64,000 nt of DNA, taken from contig NZ_CP076547.1 of NCBI RefSeq assembly GCF_018889995.1, forward strand, positions 1,116,001 to 1,180,000, read 5' to 3'. Positions 10,263 to 18,389 of the stretch are shown here, in pieces. Position 1 is the stretch's first letter. Each line of letters begins with the position of its first letter. A model generated the notes under the pieces. That model saw only the letters and a program-made list of their open reading frames with translations. It made no database searches and was not told the origin of the DNA. Position numbers and translations under genes: made by a program. This stretch comes from Subtercola sp. PAMC28395. Lineage in GTDB: Bacteria > Actinomycetota > Actinomycetes > Actinomycetales > Microbacteriaceae.

Positions 10263-10309
10263 TGACGCGAAACGCCCCCTGAGATCTCCTCAGGGGGTGT
10301 TTCGCGTCA
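10263..10309 (+). terminator. 21-bp hairpin terminator after catalase
   Basis: The arms 10263-10283 and 10289-10309 pair over 21 bp with one G-U and a 5-nt loop. No T-run follows, so it may act as a stabilising or weak terminator. The outer part (TGACGCGA) recurs in the helicase terminator at 54103. Confidence 0.75.
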
Positions 10310-10417
10310 GGGAGCACAGATGCTGGAGTGGCGCACGCCGGTACAGAGGGTGAGTACTGGCGCAGAAAACCGCGATGCCCCTCCCAACGCCGGCGATGCG
10401 CCCGTAGAATTGAGCGG

Positions 10418-11659
10418 ATGCCCGAGATCCTCTCCGCTCTGACCTCCCAGCCCTGGCTGCAGACCATCGTCGCGTTCGTGATCGCCGTGATCGCTGCCGT
10501 CGTGCTGACCGCCCTGACCGCGTTCATCGTGCGCCGCATCAGCCGCCGCAAGGAGTGGGCCTCCCGGCTCATCCGGCGCGTGCGCATCCCGTTCCGCGTA
10601 TTCCTGATGGCGATCGCGCTGTGGATCGCGGTTCAGGTGAGTGTGTTCGACCCGTGGTGGCAGGAGTTCCTGAGCCACACCGCGCTGGTCGCCACCATCG
10701 CGGCTGGCTCGTGGCTGGTCTGCGCGTTGGCGATCTTCCTCGAAGACGTGGGGTTGGCGCGCTACCGCACCGATGTGCCCGACAACCGGCACGCCCGTCG
10801 CCTGCGCACACAGGTGCTGATCATCCGGCGCATCACGGTCGTCGCCGCGGTGCTGGTGGGTCTCGGGGCGATCCTGCTGACGTTCCCCGGTGTTTCTGCA
10901 GCCGGCGCCAGCGTGCTCGCCTCAGCCGGGCTGATCTCCATCGTGGCCGGTCTCGCAGCGCAGTCGACCCTTGCGAACGTCTTCGCCGGCGTGCAGCTCG
11001 CCTTCAGTGATGCCATCCGTGTCGACGACGTGGTGATCGTCGAGACCGAGTGGGGCCGCATCGAGGAGATCACGCTCACCTACGTGGTCGTGCACCTGTG
11101 GGACGACCGCCGCATGGTGCTGCCGTCGACGTACTTCACGACGACGCCGTTCCAGAACTGGACGCGCAAGAACTCTGAGCTCATGGGCTCGGTCGAGTTC
11201 GACCTCGACTGGCGCGTCAAGCCCGACGACATGCGCGAAGAGCTGCACCGCATCATGCCGAAGACCGACCTCTGGGACGGGCGCGTCGCAATCCTGCAGG
11301 TGACGGATGCCCTGCAGGGCTATGTGCGTATCCGCATTCTCGTCACGGCTGTCGACGCCCCGACGCTCTTCGACCTGCGGTGTTACGTGCGCGAGCAGCT
11401 CGTGAAGTGGGTGCAGCAGGTGAGCCCCCTCACCGTTCCGCGAAGCCGGGTGGAGATCTCGGAGACCCCCCTGGAGTCGGATGCGCCGCGAAAGAGGGCC
11501 GTGCCCTCCGCTACGCCGCCCGACGCGCTGTTCAGCGGCGACGCGAGCGCCGAGCTGAGGGGTAGCCAGTTCACGGGGCCGCTAGAAGTGCAGCGGCCCG
11601 CTACGCCGACCGCTCCGATCCCGACCGTGCGGCCCGAGGCTGATACCGATAAGGCATAG
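10418..11659 (+). CDS. MscS-family mechanosensitive ion channel
   Basis: 413 aa from the ATG of MPEILSAL; the upstream extension is basic and lacks an RBS. There are five or so hydrophobic segments in the first 200 residues. Then comes the MscS pore-lining helix and beta domain: GASVLASAGLISIVAGLAAQ, FAGVQLAFSDAIRVDDVVIVE, and MVLPSTYFTTTPFQNWTR. It should open under membrane tension to release osmolytes. The Pro/Thr-rich tail after about residue 360 is probably disordered. The last codons and TAG stop lie inside a dispersed hairpin element, so the final residues DTDKA appear to derive from that repeat. Confidence 0.92.
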   Translation: MPEILSALTSQPWLQTIVAFVIAVIAAVVLTALTAFIVRRISRRKEWASRLIRRVRIPFRVFLMAIALWIAVQVSVFDPWWQEFLSHTALVATIAAGSWLVCALAIFLEDVGLARYRTDVPDNRHARRLRTQVLIIRRITVVAAVLVGLGAILLTFPGVSAAGASVLASAGLISIVAGLAAQSTLANVFAGVQLAFSDAIRVDDVVIVETEWGRIEEITLTYVVVHLWDDRRMVLPSTYFTTTPFQNWTRKNSELMGSVEFDLDWRVKPDDMREELHRIMPKTDLWDGRVAILQVTDALQGYVRIRILVTAVDAPTLFDLRCYVREQLVKWVQQVSPLTVPRSRVEISETPLESDAPRKRAVPSATPPDALFSGDASAELRGSQFTGPLEVQRPATPTAPIPTVRPEADTDKA

Positions 11660-11700
11660 CCTTGTCGGCGCTGGCGTCGCGGTGGGTGCCCACTGGGCAC
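11646..11700 (-). repeat. double-hairpin dispersed element, copy 2
   Basis: Reverse-strand copy of the element at 3283-3337. The 10-bp hairpin (11646-11668, one G-U) contains the stop codon of the MscS gene. The 6-bp hairpin (11686-11700) has arms GTGCCC and GGGCAC around the same three-base loop as copy 1. The linker is identical to copy 1 at 16 of 17 positions. It lies between convergent genes. Confidence 0.75.
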
Positions 11701-11743
11701 CCACTTAAAGCTCCCGCGCGCGTGGAGAGGTAAGTGGTCTTTC

Positions 11744-12715
11744 TCAGGCAAGCTTGGCTGTCACGCGAATCTGCGAACCCCAGGGGTCGGCGATCGTCAC
11801 GCTCTGGCCGTCGTTGCCAAAAGAAGTGCCGTAGTGGGTGAGTCGTTCCTCAAGGGAGCCCAGATCATCCATGCCGGGTACGACGATGTCGACCTCACCG
11901 AGGCCGAGCGCCAGTTTGCGCTGCCCGGCGCCCTTGCTCTCCCAGGTGTTCATCGCCATGTGGTGGTGGTAACCCCCGGCCGAGATGAACAGCGCGCTAC
12001 CCGGGACCTCGAAGGTGGTCTCGAAGCCGAGGCGCTTCACGTAGAACTCCTTGGCGGAGGCGACGTCGCCCACCGAGAGGTGCACATGGCCGACGGATGC
12101 TCCGCCGACGCGCGGGTTCTCCACCGTCTCTGGCGTGAGGTACTCCTGGAGAAAGGCGTTGGGGTCGACGTACAGCGTGGCCATCTCGATCTGCCCGTGG
12201 ATCCAGCTCCACGCGGTGCGGTCGCGGTCCCAGTACATCTCGACCCCATTGCCTTCGGGGTCGGTGAAGTAGAAGGCGACGCTGACCTTGTGGTCGGCGC
12301 TGCCGGTGAACGTGTTGGGGAACTTCGTTGCGATGGAGTAGATCGCGGCGGCCAGCGCCTCACGGCTCTCGAAGAGGATGGCCGTGTGGTACAGACCGGC
12401 CGCGCGAGGTTCAGGGCTCTTCAGCTCGGGCGAGTACTCGAGGATGACGACGGGCGTCGTGCCACGGCCCAGCACGGCGAAGTGCCCATCCTGGCTGAGC
12501 AGGTCGAGCGTGACGGCGTCACGGTAGTAGGCGATCATCGCGTCGAGGTCGCCCACGCGCAGCGTCACGGCACCCATGCCGGTGTCGGGGGCGAGCAGTT
12601 CGGTGGCGGACGCGCCTGAGATCGCGCGGAGGGCGGCGGGCTGGGCGGCTGCGCCCGTGCCTGCGACTGCAGTGTCGGCAAGTGTGGTGCCGGCGGCCTC
12701 ATCGGTGGTATTCAT
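11744..12715 (-). CDS. VOC-family protein, catechol-2,3-dioxygenase-like (CatE type)
   Basis: 323 aa; the ATG at 12715 is chosen because a -10-like TATAGT lies just upstream, and the longer frame has an implausible N-terminus. Two vicinal-oxygen-chelate modules are visible. The first runs MGAVTLRVGDLDAMIAYYRD to GNGVEMYWDRDR. The second runs VGHVHLSVGDVASAKEFYV to DPWGSQIRV, with HHH in GGYHHHMAMNTW. Candidate metal ligands are the His of GHVHLSV, the His of GLYHTAILF and the Glu of GVEMYWD. CatE-like proteins open hydroquinone or catechol rings; a glyoxalase-like role is possible. A palindrome abuts the start codon. Confidence 0.85.
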   Translation of the reverse strand: MNTTDEAAGTTLADTAVAGTGAAAQPAALRAISGASATELLAPDTGMGAVTLRVGDLDAMIAYYRDAVTLDLLSQDGHFAVLGRGTTPVVILEYSPELKSPEPRAAGLYHTAILFESREALAAAIYSIATKFPNTFTGSADHKVSVAFYFTDPEGNGVEMYWDRDRTAWSWIHGQIEMATLYVDPNAFLQEYLTPETVENPRVGGASVGHVHLSVGDVASAKEFYVKRLGFETTFEVPGSALFISAGGYHHHMAMNTWESKGAGQRKLALGLGEVDIVVPGMDDLGSLEERLTHYGTSFGNDGQSVTIADPWGSQIRVTAKLA

Positions 12716-12730
12716 TGTAGCTACAACTAT
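12715..12730 (-). promoter_or_regulatory. palindromic operator at the VOC gene start
   Basis: TTGTAGCTACAA (12715-12726) is a perfect 12-bp palindrome ending at the first base of the start codon. TATAGT, a good -10 box, precedes it. The layout leaves no room for a ribosome binding site, so the mRNA is probably leaderless. The palindrome is of the MarR-type size and would cover the transcription start. Confidence 0.65.
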
Positions 12731-12889
12731 ATCGCACTCTCCGCTATTCCCGCCAGCCCTGGTTGGGCATTTGGATGGGCTGAAATCCCCCCAAAGCTGA
12801 GTTGTTCGGGGGATTTTCGACCCCCCAAAAGGTTCGCAGAGGCCTGTGGATAACGAGAAGGTGGGCAGCGGCGCGCGCGAGGATGAGGT

Positions 12890-13861
12890 GTGCCCAAATA
12901 CAGTGCCTTGCCGCGTGAACTCGAAGGGAGGCCCTTCGCAGTGGCGGAGGGGCGACGCGTCGGCGTGGGTAAGCACAGGATCGACGGGCCAGATCTCGAT
13001 CGACCGTTCCACGGTGTTCGCACCTCTGTCTTCGCGCACGCATCGATCGAGAAGCGTTGCCATGACTACCTGCCTCGCCTGCGCGAAGGCCAGATGTTCA
13101 GCCACATCACCGCCGCGCGGTTGTGGGGCCTGCCAGTGCCAACCCGCTTCCATGCCGCTGAACTCATCGATGTCGCATCCACGAGAGCCAGCAGACCGCG
13201 ATGCAGGGGCGTCCGCGGGCATCGGGTCCACGAGAGCAGCTTGCGGATCGTCCGAATCGGAGCATTTCCGGTTGCAGACCCAGAGTCCCTCTGGTGCGCG
13301 CTATCGACAACGCTCAGTGTCGACGATCTCGTGATCATGGGAGACGCGATCGTCTTCGTGCCCCGCTACCCCGACACAGACGCACCGGCCATCAGACCGT
13401 ACTCCACTCCACAGAGACTTGCTGCCCGGATCGTCTCCCGCCGGGGTGCGGGCAAGCGAAAACTGGTTGAGGCGCTGAGGTTGATTCGTGTGGGAAGCGC
13501 ATCGCCGATGGAGACGAGGTTGCGGTTGCTGATCATCCGCAGCGGATTGCGAGAGCCGCAGCTCAACGTCGACATTCTCGACGCACGAGGCTCATTCGTT
13601 GCGTGTGGCGACCTCTACTACCCCGAATATCGGCTTCTCGTCGAGTACGACGGCGACCAGCACAGAACTGACACGAAGACCTATGAGCGAGACCAGACGC
13701 GTATCGCTGATCTTCACGCGATCGGTGTGCAGGTCATCCGGGTGCGGCAGGCCGGGTACTTCAGATATCCCGAGCGCACCATCGGCGAGATCACGGCAGC
13801 GATGGATGCTCGGGGCCCAGCCGGCCCCGCCCGCCTGAGCCGAGCGATACCGAGTCGATGA
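12890..13861 (+). CDS. DUF559-type protein with predicted endonuclease-like C-terminal domain
   Basis: 323 aa from a GTG with GAGGA six bases upstream. The N-terminal part (LPRELEGRPFAVAEGRRVGVG, then DLDRPFHGVRT and FSHITAARLWGLPVP) matches a large actinobacterial family often annotated with an AbiEi-like N-terminus. The C-terminal 110 residues look like the DUF559/Vsr-type PD-(D/E)xK fold: SPMETRLRLLI, then CGDLYYPEYRLLVEYDGDQHR and IRVRQAGYF. The Glu of SPMET, Asp of GDLY and Glu-Tyr-Asp are candidate active-site residues. The biological role is unknown. A consensus DnaA box (12845-12853) lies 36 bp upstream. Confidence 0.8.
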   Translation: MPKYSALPRELEGRPFAVAEGRRVGVGKHRIDGPDLDRPFHGVRTSVFAHASIEKRCHDYLPRLREGQMFSHITAARLWGLPVPTRFHAAELIDVASTRASRPRCRGVRGHRVHESSLRIVRIGAFPVADPESLWCALSTTLSVDDLVIMGDAIVFVPRYPDTDAPAIRPYSTPQRLAARIVSRRGAGKRKLVEALRLIRVGSASPMETRLRLLIIRSGLREPQLNVDILDARGSFVACGDLYYPEYRLLVEYDGDQHRTDTKTYERDQTRIADLHAIGVQVIRVRQAGYFRYPERTIGEITAAMDARGPAGPARLSRAIPSR

Positions 13862-13934
13862 GACACCCGCCCGCACATCTATGCGAATTCATGCAACCGG
13901 GAATATCGTGCACCACATCTGCGCTGACACTGGC

Positions 13935-14975
13935 ATGAAGAAGCGCATCGGTTTCCTGTCGTTCGGCCACTACCAGCCTGTGCTGGGCTCGCAGGCCCGG
14001 ACCGCGAAAGACGCCCTCATCCAGAGCATCGAACTCGCCGAGGCGGCCGAAGAACTCGGAATCGACGGTGCCTACGTTCGCGTGCACCACTTCGCCCGCC
14101 AGCTGGCCTCGCCCTTCCCGCTGCTGGCCGCGATGGGAGCCCGCACCACGTCGATCGAGCTCGGCACCGCCGTCATCGACATGCGCTACGAGAACCCTCT
14201 CTACATGGCCGAAGACGCGGCCGCCGCAGACCTCATCAGTGGCGAGCGCCTGCAGCTCGGCATGAGCCGCGGGTCACCCGAGACGGCTCTGCGTGGCTCT
14301 GAATCGTTCGGCTATGTGCCGTCAGACGGCGAGACGGATGCTGACCTCGCGCGCACGCACACCGAGATCTTTCGCGCCGCCATCGCGGGTGCCGGAGTCG
14401 CCCGCCCGAATCCGCAGATGTCGCGTTCGACTGCGCCTCTCGCGATCGAACCCCAGTCGCCGACCCTTGCGGACCGTATCTGGTGGGGCTCCGGCACCCG
14501 CGCGACCGCCGTCTGGGCGGCTGAGCAGGGAATGAACCTGCAGAGCTCGACTCTGCTCACCGAAGACACGGGAGTGCCCTTCGACGAACTGCAGGCCGAG
14601 CAGATTCAGCTCTACCGCGAGGCATGGGTGGCCGCGGGCTGGAATCGCGAGCCCCGGGTGTCGGTGTCGCGCAGCGTGATCCCGATCACGAGCGATCTCG
14701 ACCGCCGGTACTTTGGCGGCGAACGCGACTCCGAAGACCAGGTCGGCTACCTCGACGGCGGCCTGGCCCGGTTCGGCAAGAGCTACACCGGCGAGCCCGA
14801 CGTGATTGCTGCGCAGCTGGCTGCGGACGTTGCAGTCCAGTCTGCCGACACAGTGCTGTTGACCATCCCGAACCAGTTGGGCGTGGCGTACAACGCGCAC
14901 CTGCTCGAGCAGATCGCCCTGCACGTGGCCCCCGCGTGGGGCTGGACGTCGGCGAAAGCTCCAGCCGCCGTCTGA
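13935..14975 (+). CDS. LLM-class (luciferase-like) flavin-dependent oxidoreductase
   Basis: 346 aa from the ATG of MKKRIGFLSFGHY. An ATG 18 codons upstream exists, but the added residues are unlike the family's N-terminus. The TIM-barrel luciferase-like fold is recognisable from SIELAEAAEELGIDGAYVRVHHFARQLASPFPLLAAMGART, ELGTAVIDMRYENPLYMAEDAAAADLISGERLQLGMSRGSPE and the closing barrel strands, here broken only by ordinary residues. These enzymes use FMN or F420. The substrate is not predictable. It stands alone, with a pair of dispersed palindromes downstream. Confidence 0.88.
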   Translation: MKKRIGFLSFGHYQPVLGSQARTAKDALIQSIELAEAAEELGIDGAYVRVHHFARQLASPFPLLAAMGARTTSIELGTAVIDMRYENPLYMAEDAAAADLISGERLQLGMSRGSPETALRGSESFGYVPSDGETDADLARTHTEIFRAAIAGAGVARPNPQMSRSTAPLAIEPQSPTLADRIWWGSGTRATAVWAAEQGMNLQSSTLLTEDTGVPFDELQAEQIQLYREAWVAAGWNREPRVSVSRSVIPITSDLDRRYFGGERDSEDQVGYLDGGLARFGKSYTGEPDVIAAQLAADVAVQSADTVLLTIPNQLGVAYNAHLLEQIALHVAPAWGWTSAKAPAAV

Positions 14976-14994
14976 CAACCCCAGTGACCGCGCT

Positions 14995-15047
14995 GGGTGC
15001 GGCGGAACGTCCCGAAAACCCGAGCGACCGGGACGTTTGCGCGCACC
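14995..15047. repeat. dispersed ~53-bp palindrome, copy D
   Basis: Arms GGGTGCGGCGGAACGTCCC and GGGACGTTTGCGCGCACC. It is the first of a pair (with copy E, 72 bp on) in the convergent gap between the LLM oxidoreductase and purF. Confidence 0.8.
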
Positions 15048-15118
15048 GCCGGATTCACGGCTGGCCGTGGGCGGCGCCGGGCGGATGATCCGGCCTCTGT
15101 CCCGTGGGGGCAGGTTCT

Positions 15119-15171
15119 GGGTGCGGCCGAACGTCCCCAAAACGCTCCAAGTGGGGACGTTTGCGCGCACC
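15119..15171. repeat. dispersed ~53-bp palindrome, copy E
   Basis: Arms GGGTGCGGCCGAACGTCCC and GGGACGTTTGCGCGCACC. The right arm is identical to that of copy D over 18 bases, while the loops differ. Confidence 0.8.
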
Positions 15172-15225
15172 GAGGTGCTTTCGGCCGAGGTGGGGCCAGT
15201 GATCAGAGGGATTGCTGCGCGCGAC

Positions 15226-16683
15226 TCAGGAGTTCTGCGTGCGCTCGACCCAGGAGAGATACTCGGGGCTGACGGTGCCGGTGACGTAGTTGCCGGTGAA
15301 GCAGCTCATCTCGAGGCTGGTCACATCAGATCCTTCGATGATGGCGGCCTCCATGTCGGCGACCTCCTGGTAGATCAGGTGGTCGGCACCCATGTAGGCG
15401 GCGATCTCGGGAATCTTGCGATTGTGGGCGACCAGCTCATCGCGTGACGGCATGTTGATGCCGTAGACGTGGGGAAACCGCACGGGCGGTGCAGCCGACG
15501 CGAACGTCACCTTGTTCGCACCCGCCTGCCGCGCCATGTCGACGATCTCCTTCGAGGTCGTTCCGCGCACGATCGAGTCGTCGACGATGAGCACGTTCTT
15601 GCCCTTGAACTCGGTCGACATCGCGTTGAGCTTCTGGCGCACCGACTTCTTGCGCACCGCCTGCCCGGGCATGATGAACGTTCGGCCGACGTAGCGGTTC
15701 TTGTAGAACCCCTCGCGGTACTCGATGCCGAGCTTCTGGGCGACCTGCATCGCCGCGGGGCGGGAGGAGTCGGGGATCGGCATGACGACGTCGATGTCGC
15801 CCGACGGGGTCCACTGCGCGACCGTGTCGGCGAGGCGGTTGCCGAGGCGCAGGCGAGCCTCGTACACCGAGATTCCCGAGAGCACCGAGTCGGGGCGGGC
15901 GAGATAGACGAACTCGAACGAGCAGGGGATGAGCCGGGCATCCGGTGCGCACTGCTTGGAGTACATCTCGCCGTTCATCGTGATGAAGACGGCTTCGCCT
16001 GGCCGTACATCGCGCACGATCTCGTAGCCCAGGGACTCCATGACGAGGGATTCGGATGCCACGACCCACTCGTCGCGGCCCGATTCGAGCACGCGCTTGC
16101 CGAGCGTGAGGGGGCGGATGCCGAACGGGTCGCGGAACGCGAGCAGCCCGTGCCCGGCGATCATGGCGATGGTCGCGTACGACCCCTCGACGCGCTCATG
16201 CACGCGCTCGACAGCCGAAAAGACGTCGTCGGGTTCGAGGTCGAGACCCGAGACCTGGCTCTGCAGCTCGTGGGCGAGGATGTTCAGCAGCAGTTCGGTG
16301 TCTGAGTCGGTGTTGAGGTGCCGACGGTCGATGTGGAACAGCTCTTGCGTCAACTCACGCGTGTTGGTCAGGTTGCCGTTGTGCACAAGGATGATGCCGT
16401 ACGGGGCGTTCACGTAGAAGGGCTGCGCCTCCTGCTCGCTCGAGGCGTTGCCCTTGGTGGCGTAGCGCACGTGCCCGAGACCCATCGTGCCGAGGAGCGA
16501 GCGCATGTCGCGGGTGCGGAAGGCCTCGCGCACCTGGCCCTTGGCCTTGATGATGTGAAAGATGTCGCGCTCGGCCGTGGCGATACCGGTCGAATCCTGA
16601 CCACGATGCTGAAGCAGCAACAGTGAGTCGTAGACGAGTTGATTGACGGGTTCAGACGAGACGATGCCAACGATGCCGCACAT
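15226..16683 (-). CDS. purF: amidophosphoribosyltransferase PurF
   Basis: 485 aa if translation starts at MCGIVG, so that Cys2 becomes the N-terminal nucleophile after Met removal. An in-frame ATG 15 codons upstream (MENGPFSLPSG) could instead make a short propeptide, as in the Bacillus enzyme. It catalyses the first committed step of purine synthesis, PRPP plus glutamine to phosphoribosylamine. The Ntn glutaminase domain (about 1-230) shows LLLLQHRGQDSTGIAT, GHVRYATKGNAS and VHNGNLTN. The PRPP site is VLIVDDSIVRGTTSKEIV. C-terminal cysteines (SLEMSCFTGNYVTG) fit the Fe-S type. It is divergent from purM. Confidence 0.96.
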   Translation of the reverse strand: MCGIVGIVSSEPVNQLVYDSLLLLQHRGQDSTGIATAERDIFHIIKAKGQVREAFRTRDMRSLLGTMGLGHVRYATKGNASSEQEAQPFYVNAPYGIILVHNGNLTNTRELTQELFHIDRRHLNTDSDTELLLNILAHELQSQVSGLDLEPDDVFSAVERVHERVEGSYATIAMIAGHGLLAFRDPFGIRPLTLGKRVLESGRDEWVVASESLVMESLGYEIVRDVRPGEAVFITMNGEMYSKQCAPDARLIPCSFEFVYLARPDSVLSGISVYEARLRLGNRLADTVAQWTPSGDIDVVMPIPDSSRPAAMQVAQKLGIEYREGFYKNRYVGRTFIMPGQAVRKKSVRQKLNAMSTEFKGKNVLIVDDSIVRGTTSKEIVDMARQAGANKVTFASAAPPVRFPHVYGINMPSRDELVAHNRKIPEIAAYMGADHLIYQEVADMEAAIIEGSDVTSLEMSCFTGNYVTGTVSPEYLSWVERTQNS

Positions 16684-16901
16684 GCTGAGGCGGGCTCCAG
16701 ACGGTAGAGAAAACGGGCCGTTCTCCATTGTATCGGCGCGGCACTGCCACCCACCCCTTCGTCTGGCAGTCGGTGCAGGATGCCCGGCAGCTCGGTCAGG
16801 CGCGCTTCGCGTCAGGTCGGCCCACAGCCATCGGGCCGCCGAGCTGCGCACGTGACTCCGGCGCGCCCATGACCATCGTGAGGTCTGGGAGAATGGGGAT
16901 C

Positions 16902-18086
16902 ATGACGAACAGCTATGCCGCAGCCGGCGTTGACACTGCCGCCGGAGACCTCGCGGTCGAATTGATGAAGGCCGCGGTCTCGCGCACGCACGGCCCCAAC
17001 GTCTTCGGCGGATTCGGCGGCTTCGCCGGCATGTTCGACGTCTCGCCGCTCAAGGCGTACACGCGCCCGTTGCTCGCGACCTCGACCGACGGCGTCGGCA
17101 CCAAGGTCGCCATCGCCCAGGCCCTCGACAAGCACGACACGATCGGGCAGGACCTGGTGGGCATGGTCGTCGACGACATCGTCGTGGTGGGTGCGAAGCC
17201 GCTGTTCATGACCGACTACATCGCGTGCGGCAAGGTTGTGCCTTCGCGTATCGCCGACATCGTGGCGGGTATCGCCCGTGCCTGCGCCGACACCGGCACA
17301 GCACTCATCGGGGGAGAGACCGCCGAGCATCCTGGGCTCCTGGGGCCTGACGACTATGACGTCGCTGGCGCTGCAACAGGCGTGGTCGAAGCGGATGCCC
17401 TGCTCGGCCCCGATCGCGTCGCCGACGGCGACGTGGTTCTCGCACTCGAGTCGTCTGGGCTTCACTCCAACGGATTCTCGCTGGTGCGGCACATCCTCGC
17501 CGGAGCCTCTGTCTCGTACACCTCTATCTCTGCCGAGCTCGGCGGAGTCGTCGGCGAGGCTCTGCTCGAGCCGACCCGGCTCTACACGCTCCCCTTGCTG
17601 CGGTTGCTCGGCAGCGCCGGGCCGCAGGGCTTCGACGGTGCGCCAGAGGCAGCCGACCGTGGGGCAGCCGCATCGGCAGCCGTCACTTCGGCCGGGTCGC
17701 CTGTCCCAGCGGCAGCCATCCACTCGATCAGCCATGTGACCGGCGGCGGAATCGCGGCGAACCTCGCGCGCGTGCTGCCGCTCGGCTCCTGGGTCGAGGT
17801 CGACCGATCGACGTGGTCGCCGCTGCCCGTCTTCCGCGTGCTCGGAGAACTCGCGGGCTCCACGCTCGAGAGCGCGGAGGGCACGTGGAACCTGGGCATC
17901 GGAATGATCCTCGTGGTCGACCCCCGTGCTGCCGCGGCAATCACCGCCGCCCTCGAGGGTGACGGCATCCACACCTGGCAGGTGGGAGTCGTATCAACTC
18001 TCGCCCGCGACTTCACCGGTTTCGAGCAGGGCGCCAAGGGTGTCGACGGCGGCGCTGTGCGCCTCGTGGGCGCCTACGCCGGCTGA
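16902..18086 (+). CDS. purM: phosphoribosylformylglycinamidine cyclo-ligase PurM
   Basis: 394 aa from the second ATG (MTNSYAAAGVD), with GGGGAT five bases upstream; an ATG three codons earlier is possible. PurM closes FGAM to AIR with ATP. Signatures are YTRPLLATSTDGVGTKVAIA, VDDIVVVGAKPLFMTDYIACGK, ALIGGETAEHPG and ESSGLHSNGFSLVR, and HVTGGGIAANLARVLP in the C-terminal domain. About 35 residues rich in Ala, Gly and Pro (roughly 240-275, around DGAPEAADRGAAASAA) separate the two halves and make it longer than the usual ~350 aa. It is divergent from purF and convergent with purD-purC. Confidence 0.95.
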   Translation: MTNSYAAAGVDTAAGDLAVELMKAAVSRTHGPNVFGGFGGFAGMFDVSPLKAYTRPLLATSTDGVGTKVAIAQALDKHDTIGQDLVGMVVDDIVVVGAKPLFMTDYIACGKVVPSRIADIVAGIARACADTGTALIGGETAEHPGLLGPDDYDVAGAATGVVEADALLGPDRVADGDVVLALESSGLHSNGFSLVRHILAGASVSYTSISAELGGVVGEALLEPTRLYTLPLLRLLGSAGPQGFDGAPEAADRGAAASAAVTSAGSPVPAAAIHSISHVTGGGIAANLARVLPLGSWVEVDRSTWSPLPVFRVLGELAGSTLESAEGTWNLGIGMILVVDPRAAAAITAALEGDGIHTWQVGVVSTLARDFTGFEQGAKGVDGGAVRLVGAYAG

Positions 18087-18389
18087 CCCGCAGCCTTCGT
18101 CTCGGGCCCTCGTGTTGCGGACTCATCTCGGGTTCGACGACACGGCGGGTCAAAACGCACGAACGTCAGGCGATCCGTCGCAAATAGCGCGCCGCTCGGT
18201 CTGACGTTCGTCGGATTGTGACGCGCCCAGTTTGCGGGGGCAGCCCGCTCGACTCGTCGCACCGGAGCGAGACTGGCGTCGCGCCGCCGGCATTCGCCCG
18301 GGTTCCGACGGATGTCGCGTAGCGCGCGGCCGAACGCCGTACGTTCGGCCCGCTCAGTTAAGCCGTGAACCCTTCGATGCGCGGTAAAG
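18087..18389. other. convergent gap with two inverted repeats
   Basis: No gene is seen in the 303 bp between purM and purD-purC. It holds an inverted repeat at 18159-18211 (ACGAACGTCAG and CTGACGTTCGT, 31-bp spacer) and a tighter hairpin at 18328-18350 (GGCCGAACG and CGTTCGGCC, 5-nt loop). Neither has a T-run. They may act as bidirectional terminators. The first resembles, but does not clearly belong to, the palindrome family at 5874. Confidence 0.6.

Noticed and set aside
12716..13231. N-terminal extension of the VOC protein
   Set aside because: It would run antisense through the DUF559 gene start and lacks a start signal. A promoter and operator sit right at the ATG used.
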